From Deroplatys truncata (lineage: Eukaryota; Arthropoda; Insecta; Mantodea; Mantidae): DNA of 64,000 bases. Position 1 is the stretch's first letter; each line of letters opens with the position of its first letter. The translations under genes were made by a program, and so were the position numbers. The DNA is taken from positions 198,184,507 to 198,248,506 of the forward strand of contig CM060975.1 in the NCBI GenBank assembly GCA_030765065.1, read 5' to 3'. Shown here piece by piece: positions 23,746-36,381 of the stretch. A model generated the notes under the pieces. The model ran no database searches, was not told the origin of the DNA, and saw nothing but the letters and a program-made list of their open reading frames with translations.

Positions 23746-23913
23746 ATGACTGCGTATAATTCATTTGACATTATAGCCTCTGGTGCTGGGGTTTCAAAGG
23801 TATTTGAATGGTTGCAATGTCTGGTACTCTTATCCGTTGGGCCAGTATTGTTAATATCAGCATTAGTGAGCCATTGTTTTCAGACTTACAAAGAATTGGA
23901 AGCTCCTAGGAAG
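23746..23913 (+). CDS. Candidate first coding exon, small membrane protein
   Basis: An ATG in fair context (CATAATGACTG) opens 56 codons ending in phase 0 exactly at a splice-donor-like AAG/GTATGC. The peptide has a soluble start, a likely membrane helix (CLVLLSVGPVLLISALVSHC, residues 25-44) and a charged end ELEAPRK. An AT-rich TATA-like stretch lies at about 23640-23700. Part of the exon's 3' end and the sequence downstream recur in damaged form at 25345-25580. I do not recognise the protein. It may be a real first exon with later exons outside what I can trace, or chance within a repeat. Confidence 0.3.
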
Positions 23914-24376
23914 GTATGCGTGCAATTACTTACCTGTATTAATAAATGGCAGCAAGAGAGATAAACGGCAAGTGGTGCAAACTTAAATTTTGTAAATAGT
24001 CTAATTTAAACGAATAAATTACACTTACGGTAAACTGAGAGTGACTTAAACTGAATAGACTGGTAGATAATGGTTCATTGAAGTTTATATTATTTACAAA
24101 AATACAAATATGTATAAACACACACTTCCTCTGTAAACGCATATTTGTGCTCTTAATTTGATAATTATTCACAACTAGTCGCTGCTCTCTCTCTCTCTTT
24201 TCTAAAACAAAGAAACTGACTTTAGCAGCAAAATGAACAAGTACTCATGCCCAAAACCGAAGACATAAAAAACCAGAAAAATTTTGCCGCAGAGAAGACT
24301 CTGTTCTACCAACAAGAATAGCACTTCCCATTGCAAAACCAGATATAGCGTAAGAGAGAGAGAGAGCAGAAACTAG

Positions 24377-24389
24377 TGTGAATAATTAT
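24377..24389 (+). repeat. Target site duplication, left copy
   Basis: TGTGAATAATTAT, exactly repeated at 25260-25272, bounding the 870-bp retroposon between them. Confidence 0.85.
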
Positions 24390-25259
24390 TGTTTATTTAT
24401 TAATTTATTTATTTTATTTCGTTTTACCTACATGGTCATATAGCAACGGACCTGTTAGTAGATAACTCATGAATCGATGTGTGGCGAACAGTTGGCTTTC
24501 TAAGTCTCATCCCCGTAACCGTACCATCTGGCTTCGTCACTTGTCCACAGAGACCTTAGTGCATAGCAACTGTATCATGCAACACGCGCAGATGGCATTA
24601 GGGTGTCGTCCAGTCTAACTGCTTCCATTGTCTGCGGATAAAAAGGCGAACTATTAGCTTTCTAAGTCTCATCCCCGTAACCGTACCATCTTGCTTCGTC
24701 ACTTGTCCACAGAGACCTTAGTGCATAGCAGCTGTATCTTGCAACCCGCGCAGATGACATTAGGGTGCCGTCCAACCTACCTGCTTCCACAGTTAGGCTT
24801 CTAGGTCTCGTCCCTGTAACCATACCGTCTTTCCATTCAGTCTACCTCCTTCCATTGTCTGTGAATAGAAAAGCGGACAGTTAGCCTTGTAGGTCTCATC
24901 CCTGTAACCATACAATTTTGCTTCGTCACGTGCCCACAGAAACCTTAGTGCATAGCAACTGTATCTTCTCTTTCGTTCCGTCCAGATGGCATTAGAGTGC
25001 CGTCCAGTCTAGTTGCTTCCATTGTTTGAGGATAGATGGCACAGCATTCTCTATTACCATCTATTTTTCATGTTACTATTGTTTTAGACTTAAGGTGGAA
25101 CTTTGGGTCGTGGTATTAAATATTCAATCCGATATTTAATTTAGCAGCTGAGTGAAACCACGAAGAAACCTCAGTCAGATTGATCGCCCCACGGGATTTG
25201 AACTCGGGTCTTCCCGAATGCAGGGCATCACACATTACCAGCCGAGCTAACCCGCTCGA
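24390..25259 (-). mobile_element. Composite tRNA-headed retroposon with internal tandem repeats (SINE-VNTR)
   Basis: Flanked by an exact 13-bp target duplication. On the minus strand it starts at 25258 with a tRNA-like head (A box TTAGCTCGGCTGG, B box GAGTTCAAATCCC at 25193-25205), then a SINE-like body. Next come three to four degenerate tandem units (24495, 24657, about 24797, about 24890; first spacing 162 bp). It ends in an A-rich AAATAAAATAAATAAATTAA tail at 24391-24420. Two units contain GTCCACAGAGACCTTAGTGC, then GCAACTGTAT and CAGATGGCATTA, matching the order of motifs in the FB1 76-bp unit. The head, tail and duplication show LINE-type retrotransposition of the whole 870 bp. No protein is encoded. 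Confidence 0.8.
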
Positions 25260-25272
25260 TGTGAATAATTAT
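25260..25272 (+). repeat. Target site duplication, right copy
   Basis: TGTGAATAATTAT, identical to 24377-24389. It abuts the tRNA head of the composite retroposon. Confidence 0.85.
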
Positions 25273-25344
25273 CGAAGATCAAAATTATGAGTTTAGAGTG
25301 GTGTGTGTGGTTATATTTTTATCTTTGAAAATAATATTAAATTC

Positions 25345-25580
25345 AGTGAACCATTGTTCTCAAACTTATAATGAAGACTGAAACAGAATGTATATGACTG
25401 AGTATCTGAATCAGCATTCATAATTTGAATCTCATAGGAAGGTGTGCGTACGATTATTTTCTTGTGTCGTCTGCAAGAGAGAGAACCGGCAGCAAGTGGT
25501 GGTGCAAAGTTGAATTTTGTAAATAGTCTAATTTATCAAACAATTGCAATTACAGTACCTGAGAGTAATTTTTGAACTGA
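25345..25580 (+). repeat. Degenerate second copy of 23870-24070
   Basis: GAACCATTGTTCTCAAACTTA, then ATAGGAAGGTGTGCGTACGATTA, GCAGCAAGTGGTGGTGCAAA and TTTTGTAAATAGTCTAATTTA follow the order seen after 23870. The open frame of the candidate exon is destroyed here. The copy is either a local duplication or a low-copy repeat. Confidence 0.5.
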
Positions 25581-25869
25581 AATTATGAATGTACATTCAG
25601 TTATATAGATTCAGTTTCACTCTTTATAAATTTCAGAAATAATGGTTCGGTGAAATTAACATTAACGCTACCGGCAGACGGAGGAAGGTCCTGTGCATCG
25701 TAACCATTCGGATTTCTTCGGAGACCCGAAGCTATAGAACGGCATCGGTTTATAACGTCAAATGTATAATTCAACCAAATGATATGCACACGCAATCGAT
25801 GTGCGTTATGGAAAGGTAATGTGTCTGCAAACAGGCAAGATGTATTGATGGACAGTTCCTCATAAAAAC

Positions 25870-28354
25870 AAATCTGATGTGTTACACTCCCATGACTTTC
25901 TCTACTCTTGTACAAACTATTTTTACAAACGTTTATTCTCCAAATACTACATGTTAATCGATATAAAAATTTGCAGGACTATTTTATTGCTAATGTTCTT
26001 GTAGGTGCAAGGGGAGACGCGATAGTCAAATCTTTGAAGAACTGGTTGCTATGTGGAACATTTCATTCTATTTGTATGTCCTGGACATAGAACAAACAAG
26101 TAACGAAGTCCCACTTGAGAAAAAGCATTAAGTATTGAAAGTTCAAACAAATAACGAGGAAAATCTTGTAAATGGTTCACTCGACAAAAGTTAATATGTA
26201 TATGACAAAAATTGTGTGTTTGAAATGAGCTCTACCTTTTTTGTGCAGTACAATGTTGTATCTCTTACGGTTTACTAGTTATGCAAAATTCAAATTGAAG
26301 CGGAATTTGGGGACATTCCCAGAAAATTCAGGATATACATTTCATTTGTCATGAGAGTGTCTTATAGCCATTTTTGGTAAAATCAAATTTTTCGAAAAAC
26401 GTTCCATGTAAATGGTAGTCTGGAATGACAGAATTATCTTGAAAAGTCTTCGTGTCCCATCTTTGATAGATACTGACCCTAAATACATAGCCGACTTTTC
26501 CATTTTGGGTTATGCTTTTCACAGACAGTTTATGCTTTACTCAACTTCAAATCGCGATTATTTTTCCCCCAAGTTCATGAAAAGAGAACGGAGTTTCTAA
26601 GCCATCAAAACGGACCGTTTTTGAAAACATTTGAATATCGCTTTAGCCTAGTGTATTCTTCTTATATCTATAAGGAAATGTGTAAATGAATAATGAAAGT
26701 TTATCTGTATTATCAAAATTTAGGTAGAGGAATAAACTTGTGTAGGAATGGTTTATAGAAGAATGAGCAGAGAAACTCAGATGAATACAACACATAACGT
26801 TCTTTGCAAGCGTTTTTTTTCTTAAAGCGTTCAAACTAATCTCAAAAGCCATTTTTGAGAAAAGTAAACGTAACGTATTTTTGCCACGTAAAGGGAATTT
26901 TGGGTTGACGGATTTTCTTGAAAATCTTCGTGTCACATTCTTGAAAGATGCTGAACTTAAATACCATGTTTGGTGTTTAACTGAATTTTCGTTTTCTGGT
27001 TATGTTGTTCACAGACAGACACATACGAACACGCACGGACTTCTTTTTCTAAAAATGCTTTTTCTGGTTTCAGGGAGTCTCAAATGTGTGCTTCCTATAA
27101 CATCTATGGCGAATGTTTGGTGGAATAATTTAGGTACTTCCTCTGCTTACTATAGGTATAGATATAGATATAGGTGATACAACGGAGAAGGACACCTTGC
27201 GATGAGGTGAAGGAACCACAGGAGGTTACAGAAAGACATGCCACAGATGCGTGTGGAGGTCTCAACATTTCCAAGCTGGTTGGAGCCGCCGAGAGAGGAC
27301 GATGAACGACCCACCAATCAAGCAGCCGTATGGTGTCCACGGGGATTACTCTTTACATTGAGCATGCATCCGCGCCATCTGTCCGACACCTTCATACGCC
27401 ACAAAACATAGAAGCATATCTGAAAGATGAGAACGGACAGGAATGAAAGGGAAATGATGGAAGACAAAAAACCACTCCAGCATTCACCTGCCGACTCCAG
27501 GGAGACGGCGAAAAACCCATGAGTGAGAGTGGACGGTTCCCGGAGATCGAACTAGGGGCAACCCGAATGCGAGTGCCATACGTTACTGCGGCGCCACCTG
27601 GCTCGGTAAGTAGTAGTGAAAGTAAACATGTGATGTGGTACATTCACATGGCTCTCTACCCTGTATCTTTATTAGTGGGTATACAAACTATTCCTACTAA
27701 AGCTTATTTTTCTATATCTTCACTTTAATCCAAATAATTCGTCCTTTGCTGAAACAGCTACATTACACATTTCGTAAATACAAAGAGAACAGCGATAGTA
27801 AAATGTTTTATGAACTGGACGCTATACGCTGCCGTAAAATTCAATATTGCTTCCAAGCAATCGCGAGAAACAACTGAACGGTGACGGTACCTAAAGAGAA
27901 TGGCCAAGGAATCAACAATTCGAATCATTACTACTGATATCTCGGAAATGCCTTATGTAGAAAAATATTTGAAATAAACGGTTGTTTTAAAGGGATCTAC
28001 ATTTTCGGTCTAGTGCGTCTTCCTCTATAGCTTAACATTTACTAGTTATACAAGATTATTCAAAATTTCTTCTGAGTGAAGAGGACTTGGTAGTTATTCC
28101 CAGAAAATTCAAATATACATTTTATTTGGCAGTTAAATTTCTTCAGTATATGATACTGTTTCCTTTTCGAGTTATGCTGTTCTCTCTCTCACACACACTT
28201 ACACACAAACACCCGGAAATGTTTTCAAAAATGCTTTATTTGGATTCAAGGGGCCTCAAAGCAAGTGTTTTTGGTGAAATCTCAATATCGAAATTTTGGG
28301 TGGAATACAATTCTTTCTCTACCTACTATGTATGTGGTAGAGAAAGTAAAAACG
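25870..28354. mobile_element. Family E repeat cluster, copy E4, with nested SINE
   Basis: Contains E phrases in alternating orientations: minus-type near 25880-25960 and 26560-26780, plus-type near 26290-26560, 26880-27150 and 28080-28352. It ends with the family terminus GTGGTAGAGAAAGTAAAAA at about 28335-28353. The alternation suggests several E copies inserted into each other or a collapsed hairpin. A SINE at 27165-27606 splits it. Confidence 0.5.
27165..27606 (-). mobile_element. Long tRNA-derived SINE
   Basis: The minus-strand head at 27606 reads CCGAGCCAGGTGGCGCCGCA (A-box region) with a B box TAGTTCGATCTCC at 27542-27554. The body is about 440 bp and ends in a simple tail of GATATA/CTATAT repeats at 27156-27176. 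It is inserted in the terminus of an E repeat (CTTACTATAG on one side, GTAAGTAGTAG on the other), so the E copy predates it. Confidence 0.65.
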
Positions 28355-28883
28355 CTACAATTGTCATATTATTACTATTATTATTATTATCATTATTATT
28401 ATTATTATTATTATTGATTATTTTCCATGGATAATGCCATATGGTTGTTTTGGTTTTGTATAAATTCTCATACATCTTTCAGGTTTTGCCAGCACAATGC
28501 TGAAAATTTGTTATTGGGGTAATTAAATAATGGGGCTGAAAATGAACAAGGTAGCTTTAATTATTTACAGCACATTCTTCACAGGCTGTTCAACAGTGAC
28601 ATACAATTTTCATTGCTTCATGTTAAGCATTGAACAGAGCATGTTCTTCTTTGTTGAATTTTAATAAGAAAGCTGCATGTGGGAAAAGCGAGGTTAATAT
28701 TTGTAATTTTAGCCACCAGATGGTAGGATAACAGGGTAGGAATGTTTAGAAGACGGAACTACCACCGCTAGGTGGCAAAATTATCGTTAGGCTGCAATGA
28801 GACTAGATGGCAGAGTAAGCAGATGGCGATCAATGTCGCTAGATGGCAGGATTAAACATTTGTTTGGAATCGCTATACAGCAG
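28355..28883 (+). repeat. G repeat, copy 2, with CTCF-core-like motif cluster
   Basis: Begins with an (ATT)n tract (28363-28417), then GTTTTGGTTTTGTATAAATTCTC as in the other G copies. Bases 28711-28850 contain five motif copies: CACCAGATGGTAGG, CCGCTAGGTGGCA, ACTAGATGGCAGA, GCAGATGGCGATC and CGCTAGATGGCAGG. It is cut short by the left arm of the palindrome at 28884. Confidence 0.6.
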
Positions 28884-31800
28884 CGTATATCAACTGGCAT
28901 AATAACTTCCAGTGTAGCATCGATGTTCCCGCATCGACCTCCCGAAAGTTACATTTAGAGCGCTGCATCTGCCCAGTGCATCAAATGAAGATGCTAGATG
29001 TCACTAAACAGCCTGTACGTTCAAAGCTGCCAACACAATTATTCTAAACTGTTGTTTTGAATATAAATTCTTTTAAAATAACCTATATTTAGTCCAAACT
29101 CTTATATATTATATCGGTTTACTATCTATAAAGTTGTTTTCATAATATTGGTGTACCGGTTTGTACTGTATTTGCGTTTAGTGTACGATGTGAAGAATAC
29201 CTAAGGTTGGCTAAGTGTATCTTACTTGAGTTGAAATTTTAAAGCTGACGATTGTATTTTAACGGATGCGAAAGTGAATATGACAAGAGCATTCTTCTTT
29301 TTAGTAAAACTGGCAAGTAAAAAAGGCGTGCAAGAGCGTATAAAAAGCAAGAAGGAAGCTATCTACTTTTTCAAAGGCGTGTTGTTAAATAGAATGTATG
29401 AATATAATAAATAATAATAATATCCAAATTTAAATCCATAACATAACCAGAATTGAATTACAGATTTCTGACTACTCATGACTAATGTTACCGTTTTAAG
29501 TCAACTTTAGTTCGAATCCTGTCTACTTATCCCTGATAATACTAATGATATCATTTGATGAGTGAAATACTAGAGAAAAATAAAAAGCATATTTGATATC
29601 CTAGTTGGGATTCACATTTGTTAGAAAGCTAGAATTGAAAGGCTTTCCCTTCCCATTTAAACATTACATCCATTTTTGCATTCTTTGAATTTCAGAAGTG
29701 AATTTTTTATACATGGGCTACGCAGTTCATTCTCCTGCTCCACACTCCCAGAAGTAGTATCCTCAGGATAATGGCACAGATTACCTTCGTTCATCGTTTA
29801 AAGTGAGTTATATTTAACAGAATTTCTGTTTTGCACTCATAAGGTAATGTCAGATTTATTGAAACATCTTTCTAAATTATCTTTTTGTCTTTCTTTTTCA
29901 CTCTGAGTTTACATTGTTCACATCCATGAACATTTCTGGAACACCATAATCACGTGGCCAGGTACTATATGTTAAGATTAAACACTTTTGCTAAATGCAC
30001 AAAGTAATAATGCTGTTTTATCAAAGAAATCATTTAAGTTTCCAAACTTTGGTAAAGAAAGGTGTAAAACATGTGTTAATGGATACATACTTGATAAGCT
30101 GTTGCATTTTTTCAGTTTGTACAATCTTCTGCTTATTTACTTGCTATTTACTTTAACTTATACACAGCTTGGTATCTTCACCCAAAAAGTATTTCTTTGT
30201 AAAACGTTTGAGATTTTGGGTTAAGCAGAAAAAATAAATAAATAAAAAGCAAGTTTTACAACAAATTAGTGAAAATACAGTGCCATATTTACAAAATTAA
30301 AGACTTTTGGTCTCTGTGTTGCTGAATAATTATCAAAATAGTTGCTGCAAAGGAACAAAGGGTATGTTATAAAGTTATAGGATATTTTATAGTTCAAACT
30401 CTTGACTAATGCAGCAATATGATGAAATATCACTCGTGGATATTGTAGATGCAAAGACCATCCCTTCAAAATACTTTATTAACCTTATTACTTATTTATT
30501 GAATCATTAATGAAGATTTCTCTCATTTCTTTGCTTAGTGCAGTCACCGTCCCAAGCTTCCAGGGTTACGCTGGCAGATATCCAAAGGATAGAGTCAAGG
30601 GAGTTTGTGTATGCTGGGGTGCAGTGAACACCTCCAGGAACATTATTAATATTGTACGAAGCTTTCTCTCTCACCTATTTGCAATTTGTTGTATAATATC
30701 AAGCATTCCTTACTATTTGGAGCTTCTTTTCAACATTAGTTGAAAACTAACTAAAACATTGAGGACTATTTCTGGAAACGTGTTCTGAATTTTCATAAAA
30801 AATGAAGTCTGTGTTAGGCAGTTATTCAGTGTATTGGTAGGTTTTAGAGATTCTGTGTTACTAGCTTTAAAGTAAGAGGTTTTGAGTTAATGCTGTTAAT
30901 AGCTGAATATAACTATAGACATGCTTTTTCTGAAATTATTTGTTATCCACTAAATAAACAAAATAGTAGAAAGGATTTGTGATTCTTGTATACTAAGAAA
31001 TGGTACACCTCATGTTGCAATAAACGTAAAGTCACCATTAGCAGTCCATTTAATGAAAGTTGTTTTAAGCTTAAAGACAATAGCTTTCCTAAATTATATC
31101 TATTCTGTAATTATTGTAATTTGTAACCTATATTTGCTTTCACTGTCTTCATACACAATGGCATTAAAGCAAAATAAAAGAAAAAGTGTAAATATTGTTT
31201 GTTAGGTTTTTCTAATATATCTACCATTATTGACATATTCCAACTAGGCAGCCTATAGGATTTGGTAAATTTATTTGAAATTTGTGTTTGAAATATGTAA
31301 CTTAATTTCATATGCTGTAGGGCTTAGAACCTATTGTTAGTAATGATATTACAACAGGCGTCATATACTTATTAATAGTTCGGGTTGTACCACTTTCTCG
31401 GCTATAAATTCATGCAAATAGCACTCTTACCTGCCATACACAGTGATGTTGGTATGGCACGTGTGACAAATGATGCTACACCTCAAGTGGTTATGAAAAA
31501 CTCCTTTCATTTAAAAATTGTGAGTCAGGAATAACGCTAGGGAAAATCGGTATTATTTATTTAGTTTTTATTATGATTAATATTATTTATTTAAAATTCA
31601 TAATTTATGTCAATATGATTTCAAAAAACATAATTAGTGCAACTTCATAGGAGGGGCAAAAACTTTTATATTAATGAAACATAACAAGTTTACTGAGGAA
31701 AAAAAAATCATGATGTATTGAATTTTAGTTTTTTTTCCCATGGCTTATTAATAAATTTGCTGCACAGGAATAAAATATTTTAATATGCCGCTGTGGAAGA

Positions 31801-34271
31801 AAATATTGATTATGTATTTTAAGCATTAAGTATTTAACAATACAAAGAAAACAATGAGAAATGATGTCTAATATGGTGTTCATAAGATTGTCTTTATCTT
31901 CACAATTACTAAAGACAGCTGTTTGATTTGAATCCGTATTAAGCATAGAGAGTATTATGATTCCATTTTCAAACTGAAAAATAATTTTTCCTTCCTTTAC
32001 CTCTGCTTTTCCAACTTCACTTCTACCTATTTGCTGTCTCGGGCACATGTTTCTCAGTGCACCATGGAGCAGCGAGTTGATTTTCTGCATATTACAAGTT
32101 TCTGTATTTAAATTGGACTAATAGAAAATAACTGTTAAACGTTTTTAACGTTCTTTCATTTGAAGGGAAAAAAGGAGATAGAATTCATGGTGTCAGTGCT
32201 TATTTTACGTACCTTGGCAATAGATACTAGATTAGACAGCAAATATATTCCAAATAAAAGTCCAACAAAGAGGAATAACAAATCACAAGTTAATTGCTAA
32301 GAAATATATGATTCGCATAATGTACGAGCAGTTATTACAAATGTATCATAGCTTGTTAATCACTAAAAACACAATCAATAATAAAAAGTAATACACTGAA
32401 ATAACTGCCACACAGACTTCACTTTTTATGAAAATTCAGAACATGTTTCCAGCAATAGTCCTCAATGTTTTAGTTAATTTTTAACTGATGTTAAATTACG
32501 CTCCAAATTGTAAGGAATGTTTGATATTGTACGACAATAAATTGTGTATAGATGAGAAAGAAGGCTTCCTACAATGTTAACAATGTTCCTCGAAGTGATC
32601 ACTGCACCTAAACATAGCCAAGTTCCCTTGAATCTTTGCTTTGGATATCTTGCCGGCGTACCACTGGTGGCTTGAGACGGTGACTACGTTAAACAAAAAA
32701 AAGCAGAGTAACCTCATTAGTGCGTCTATAATTAAGTAATAGGATCAATAAAAGTACTTGGAAGGTGATGGACTTTGCATCTACAACGTCCTTGATTGAT
32801 ATTTCATCTCTAATTGTTGCATTATTCAAGAGTTTGAACTATAAAGTATCCTGCTATTTTTAACATACCCTTTCTTCCGTTGCAGCGAATATTTTGTTCA
32901 TTATTCAGCAACATAGATCCAAAAATTCTTTAATTCTATAAGTAGTGCACTGTTTTTTCACTTATTTACTCTAAAAACTTGGTTTTTATTTACATTTTTA
33001 CTTAATCTGAAAACTCAAATATTTTATAAAGAAATATTTTCTGTGTGAAGATACCACAAACTGCGTATAAGTTAAAGTATATATCAAGTAAACCAATACA
33101 AAGACAGTACAACAACTTATGAAGTATCCAATACCAATGCTTTACACCTTTCTTTACTGAAGTTTGGAAATTTAAATGATTTCTTTGTTAAAACTACACC
33201 ATTACTTTGAAAAAGTATTTAATTTTAGCATATAGCACTAAGTCATAGTATAATGGTGCCCCAGGTTTGTGTGCAATGTAATCTCACAATGAAAAAAGAA
33301 CGACAAAAGCATAATTTAGTAAGACGTGTCAATAACTCTGTCATTTGATTAGGAGAGCAAAAAAGAAAATTCTGTTAAATATAGTTGAGATGAAATGATG
33401 AGCAAAAGAAACCTGTGCCATAATCCTGAGGATACTATTTCTGGAGGTGAAGCAGGAAAATGCCCATATATAAAATATGCACAGTTCTGAAATTCAAAGA
33501 ATGCAAAAATGAACTTAATATTTAAATGAGAAGGGAAAGCCTTTCAGTTGTAGCTTTCTAACAACTGTAAAACCCAAATAGGATACAAATAGACTTTTTA
33601 TTTTTCACTAGCATTTCACTCATTAAATGATCATTATTATTATTGTTATCCTGCATAAATAGACCAAATAAGAACTACAGCTGTCTTACAATGTAATATT
33701 AGTCAAGCACATATCACGAATAGTCGAACAATTCTGTATTGCAAATAAATGTATATATAATGCAATTCTGGTTATGTAATGTATTTAAGTTTGGTTATTC
33801 TACATTATTTATTACATTCATACATCCTACTTACCAACAGGGCTTTGAAAAAATAGATCGCTTCCTTCTTGCTGTTCATATGCTCCTGAATGTCTTTTAA
33901 ATCTTACCAGTTTTACTTTCGCATCCATTAAAATAGGGAACGCAGCTTTAAAACTTCGTCTCAAATCGGATACACTTAGCCAACCAAAAGTTTTTTTTTC
34001 ACATCACACATTGAGCTCAAATGCAGTACAAACAGTTCATTAATATTATGAAAACAACGTTATACAGGGTAAACTGAGATAATATACCAAATACTGGACT
34101 AAATATGTGTTATTTTAAATATACATTAATATCACACACAGGCTTTTAGGAAAATTGTATTGGCATCTAGCGTCTACATTTGGATACAATGGGCATATGC
34201 AGCGCTCAAAATGTTTCGCGTGGTCGATCCTAGAATATCGATGCTGCTCCGGAAGTTCCTATCCAGTTGAT
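28884..34271. mobile_element. 5.4-kb palindrome (FB2): two 1.9-kb arms around a 1.5-kb loop
   Basis: The left arm 28884-30870 is the inverted, diverged copy of 32350-34271 (compare the minus strand of 28950-29030 with GGGCATATGCAGCGCTC near 34190, and the minus strand of 30520-30620 with 32590-32690). The loop spans about 30870-32350. The outer ends carry CGTATATCAACTGG (28884) and CCAGTTGATG (34262). A partial copy is at 10630-13973. No coding region is recognisable in arm or loop, so it is either a non-autonomous foldback element or an inverted duplication. Arms diverge by roughly one base in ten with indels, so the structure is old. Confidence 0.6.
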
Positions 34272-36380
34272 GTAACGCTTAATGCTGCTACCTAGTGAGG
34301 ATGGATAAAACTACATGAAACTACTATGCATTTGCGCCAATCAATAAAAACTGATGTAAAGCCATTGTTAATGTCGAAAATAAATGTTTATTTGTCTGCT
34401 GATGCAGTATAAGCTATACCTATGAAGTTAAAGGTCTTTTAATAGGACAGTGAACAAAATTATGAACTGAACAAGAAACTACACTTGGAATTCTGAAATA
34501 CTAGAGTTATGAATGTAAGAATAATAAAGGAAAATAAATAATACAGCAGAATGTCACAAAACGTATATGTATAATGTGCATATATTTTCTTAACAGGTTT
34601 ACAGGATACTAAATTCGTTCGCAACCCTTTGTAATGCGACCATTGAACAATAATTGTACTGCAAAATGAATTTAATTGTTAATCTGCTGTGTAGAGATTG
34701 AGCATTTGGTAGCCAAAAGCGAAGTTAAAATAGCCAAGTTGTATTATTGGTGTAACAAAAATATTATCAATCAAATTCAAATTGGTGTAAAATTATTGGT
34801 TGAATTTATAATGTTAGGTTAATTATATTAAACAGCTTTCAGGCATTGTGTTGCATTATTTACTGATAGGAGGAATTTAGCAAGCTACAAGAGCCCTAGA
34901 ATTAAATAATAACAATAATATTAAACTCCCTTTCCACTCTCTCAACCCTTCTGTGCAACTTACACATTATGAAGTTTTGCAAACCGAAAATAAAGTTTTT
35001 TCTGCGGTATTAATAATAAATAAAAATATAAAAGTAATAAAACATGACAAAAAGCTGTTTATGTAGGTACTTTTGTTATTTACACTTTCTGAAGAATAAC
35101 GTAATCAACTCATGTCGTGAGGGGCTGGTGATGTAGGAAAGTTGTACATATTAATTTTCTATAAGGTACATGTTTGTGAACGATTTATGTGTGTGTTTCT
35201 CTCCATTCATTATTACGTTTAAAAGGTTTAGAACTTTTTGTTTTGCTTCCGAATGGTACACTTCCCTTTGGGGAAAATGTATTAATAATACTAAATAGCT
35301 CTTTTTCTAAGTGGTGCCTAAGATATGTTGTATATCAGTTTTGGCCACTCTTGCATGAAAAGATAACATACAAGAAACATTTTTAAAACGCTACTTTTTC
35401 GTCAAGATAACCTTAGTATTAATTCAAAATGTCCAAAAAAGTTCCAGTTCCAGTTTCATTATATTGTAACGAATGGGAACGCGGTTGCCGTGAAACACAC
35501 TTTATTTATCACTTAGGCACGCAGCATAGTACAAAGTTACACTTGAGTCACATAGGCACATACCTGGAACACAACACAACCGATCCGACGTATCACAACT
35601 CATGATTGAACTGCTGCGTCACAAGTCACAATTGAACCGTACTCGGTACGTACATTCGTAAGTTTTAACTTATTAACTTCCGAACTATCCAATCGGGCTC
35701 TAGCAGCATCCCTTATATATCTCCTCACACAAGCGAAACGTTCTAGAAGGTGAAGCTACTCGAACCTGCCGAAAGGAACCTTCTAGAGCAGAAATTACCA
35801 AAACTACGTGTGGACGGCACATGTTGAGTTTTTTGCGCGGGCCATTGTTCTAGGGACATCCTAGAGTCTCACCCGGCGACCAGGTAAACGGGTCGGCATG
35901 CGATAACACGGCAGCCTTCAGGTAACTCCGCGTTGACTCAACTCCACTTGTGTGTCCCGGCACCAGAAAATCTTCGTCTTCTAATTCTCTTGCTCTCACT
36001 CTCTGCATCTACATTATCCACTTCCTTCGTTCCTTTCTCTCTCCTTCTTGGAACTCAACTTCCCTCTTCCCTTCTCTCCCATTCTTCTCACTTCATCTTT
36101 TCTACCTCTCACTAAGCAACATGCAATCATGTGATACTCCAAAACTTGGAATTAAGTTAAATTTTCTGCATAACAATAAAGCTTAAAAAAAAGATTAGTA
36201 AATGGTTTGATAATGCATTATATTGTGTCTCTTCCTTACACTTCACATGTGATCAGACCTACAGTTTCCTGTAATCGCTGGCTTGCGTACGAATAACAAC
36301 GAAAAATTAGTATAACTTATTATTTACCTATGGATATTTTGTAGATAGCAAAACTGTCGAAAATATGGTAAACTTACTTA
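34265..36380 (+). repeat. R1 interspersed repeat, copy 2
   Basis: Direct paralogue of 13974-16150, starting TGTAACGCTTAATGCTGC and including AAGCTACTCGAACCTGCCGA near 35752 and a pyrimidine-rich stretch at about 35960-36115. The order of flanking repeats (foldback arm before, E after) is the same as in copy 1, so the whole block was duplicated. No coding frame is conserved. Confidence 0.55.
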
Positions 36381-36381
36381 T

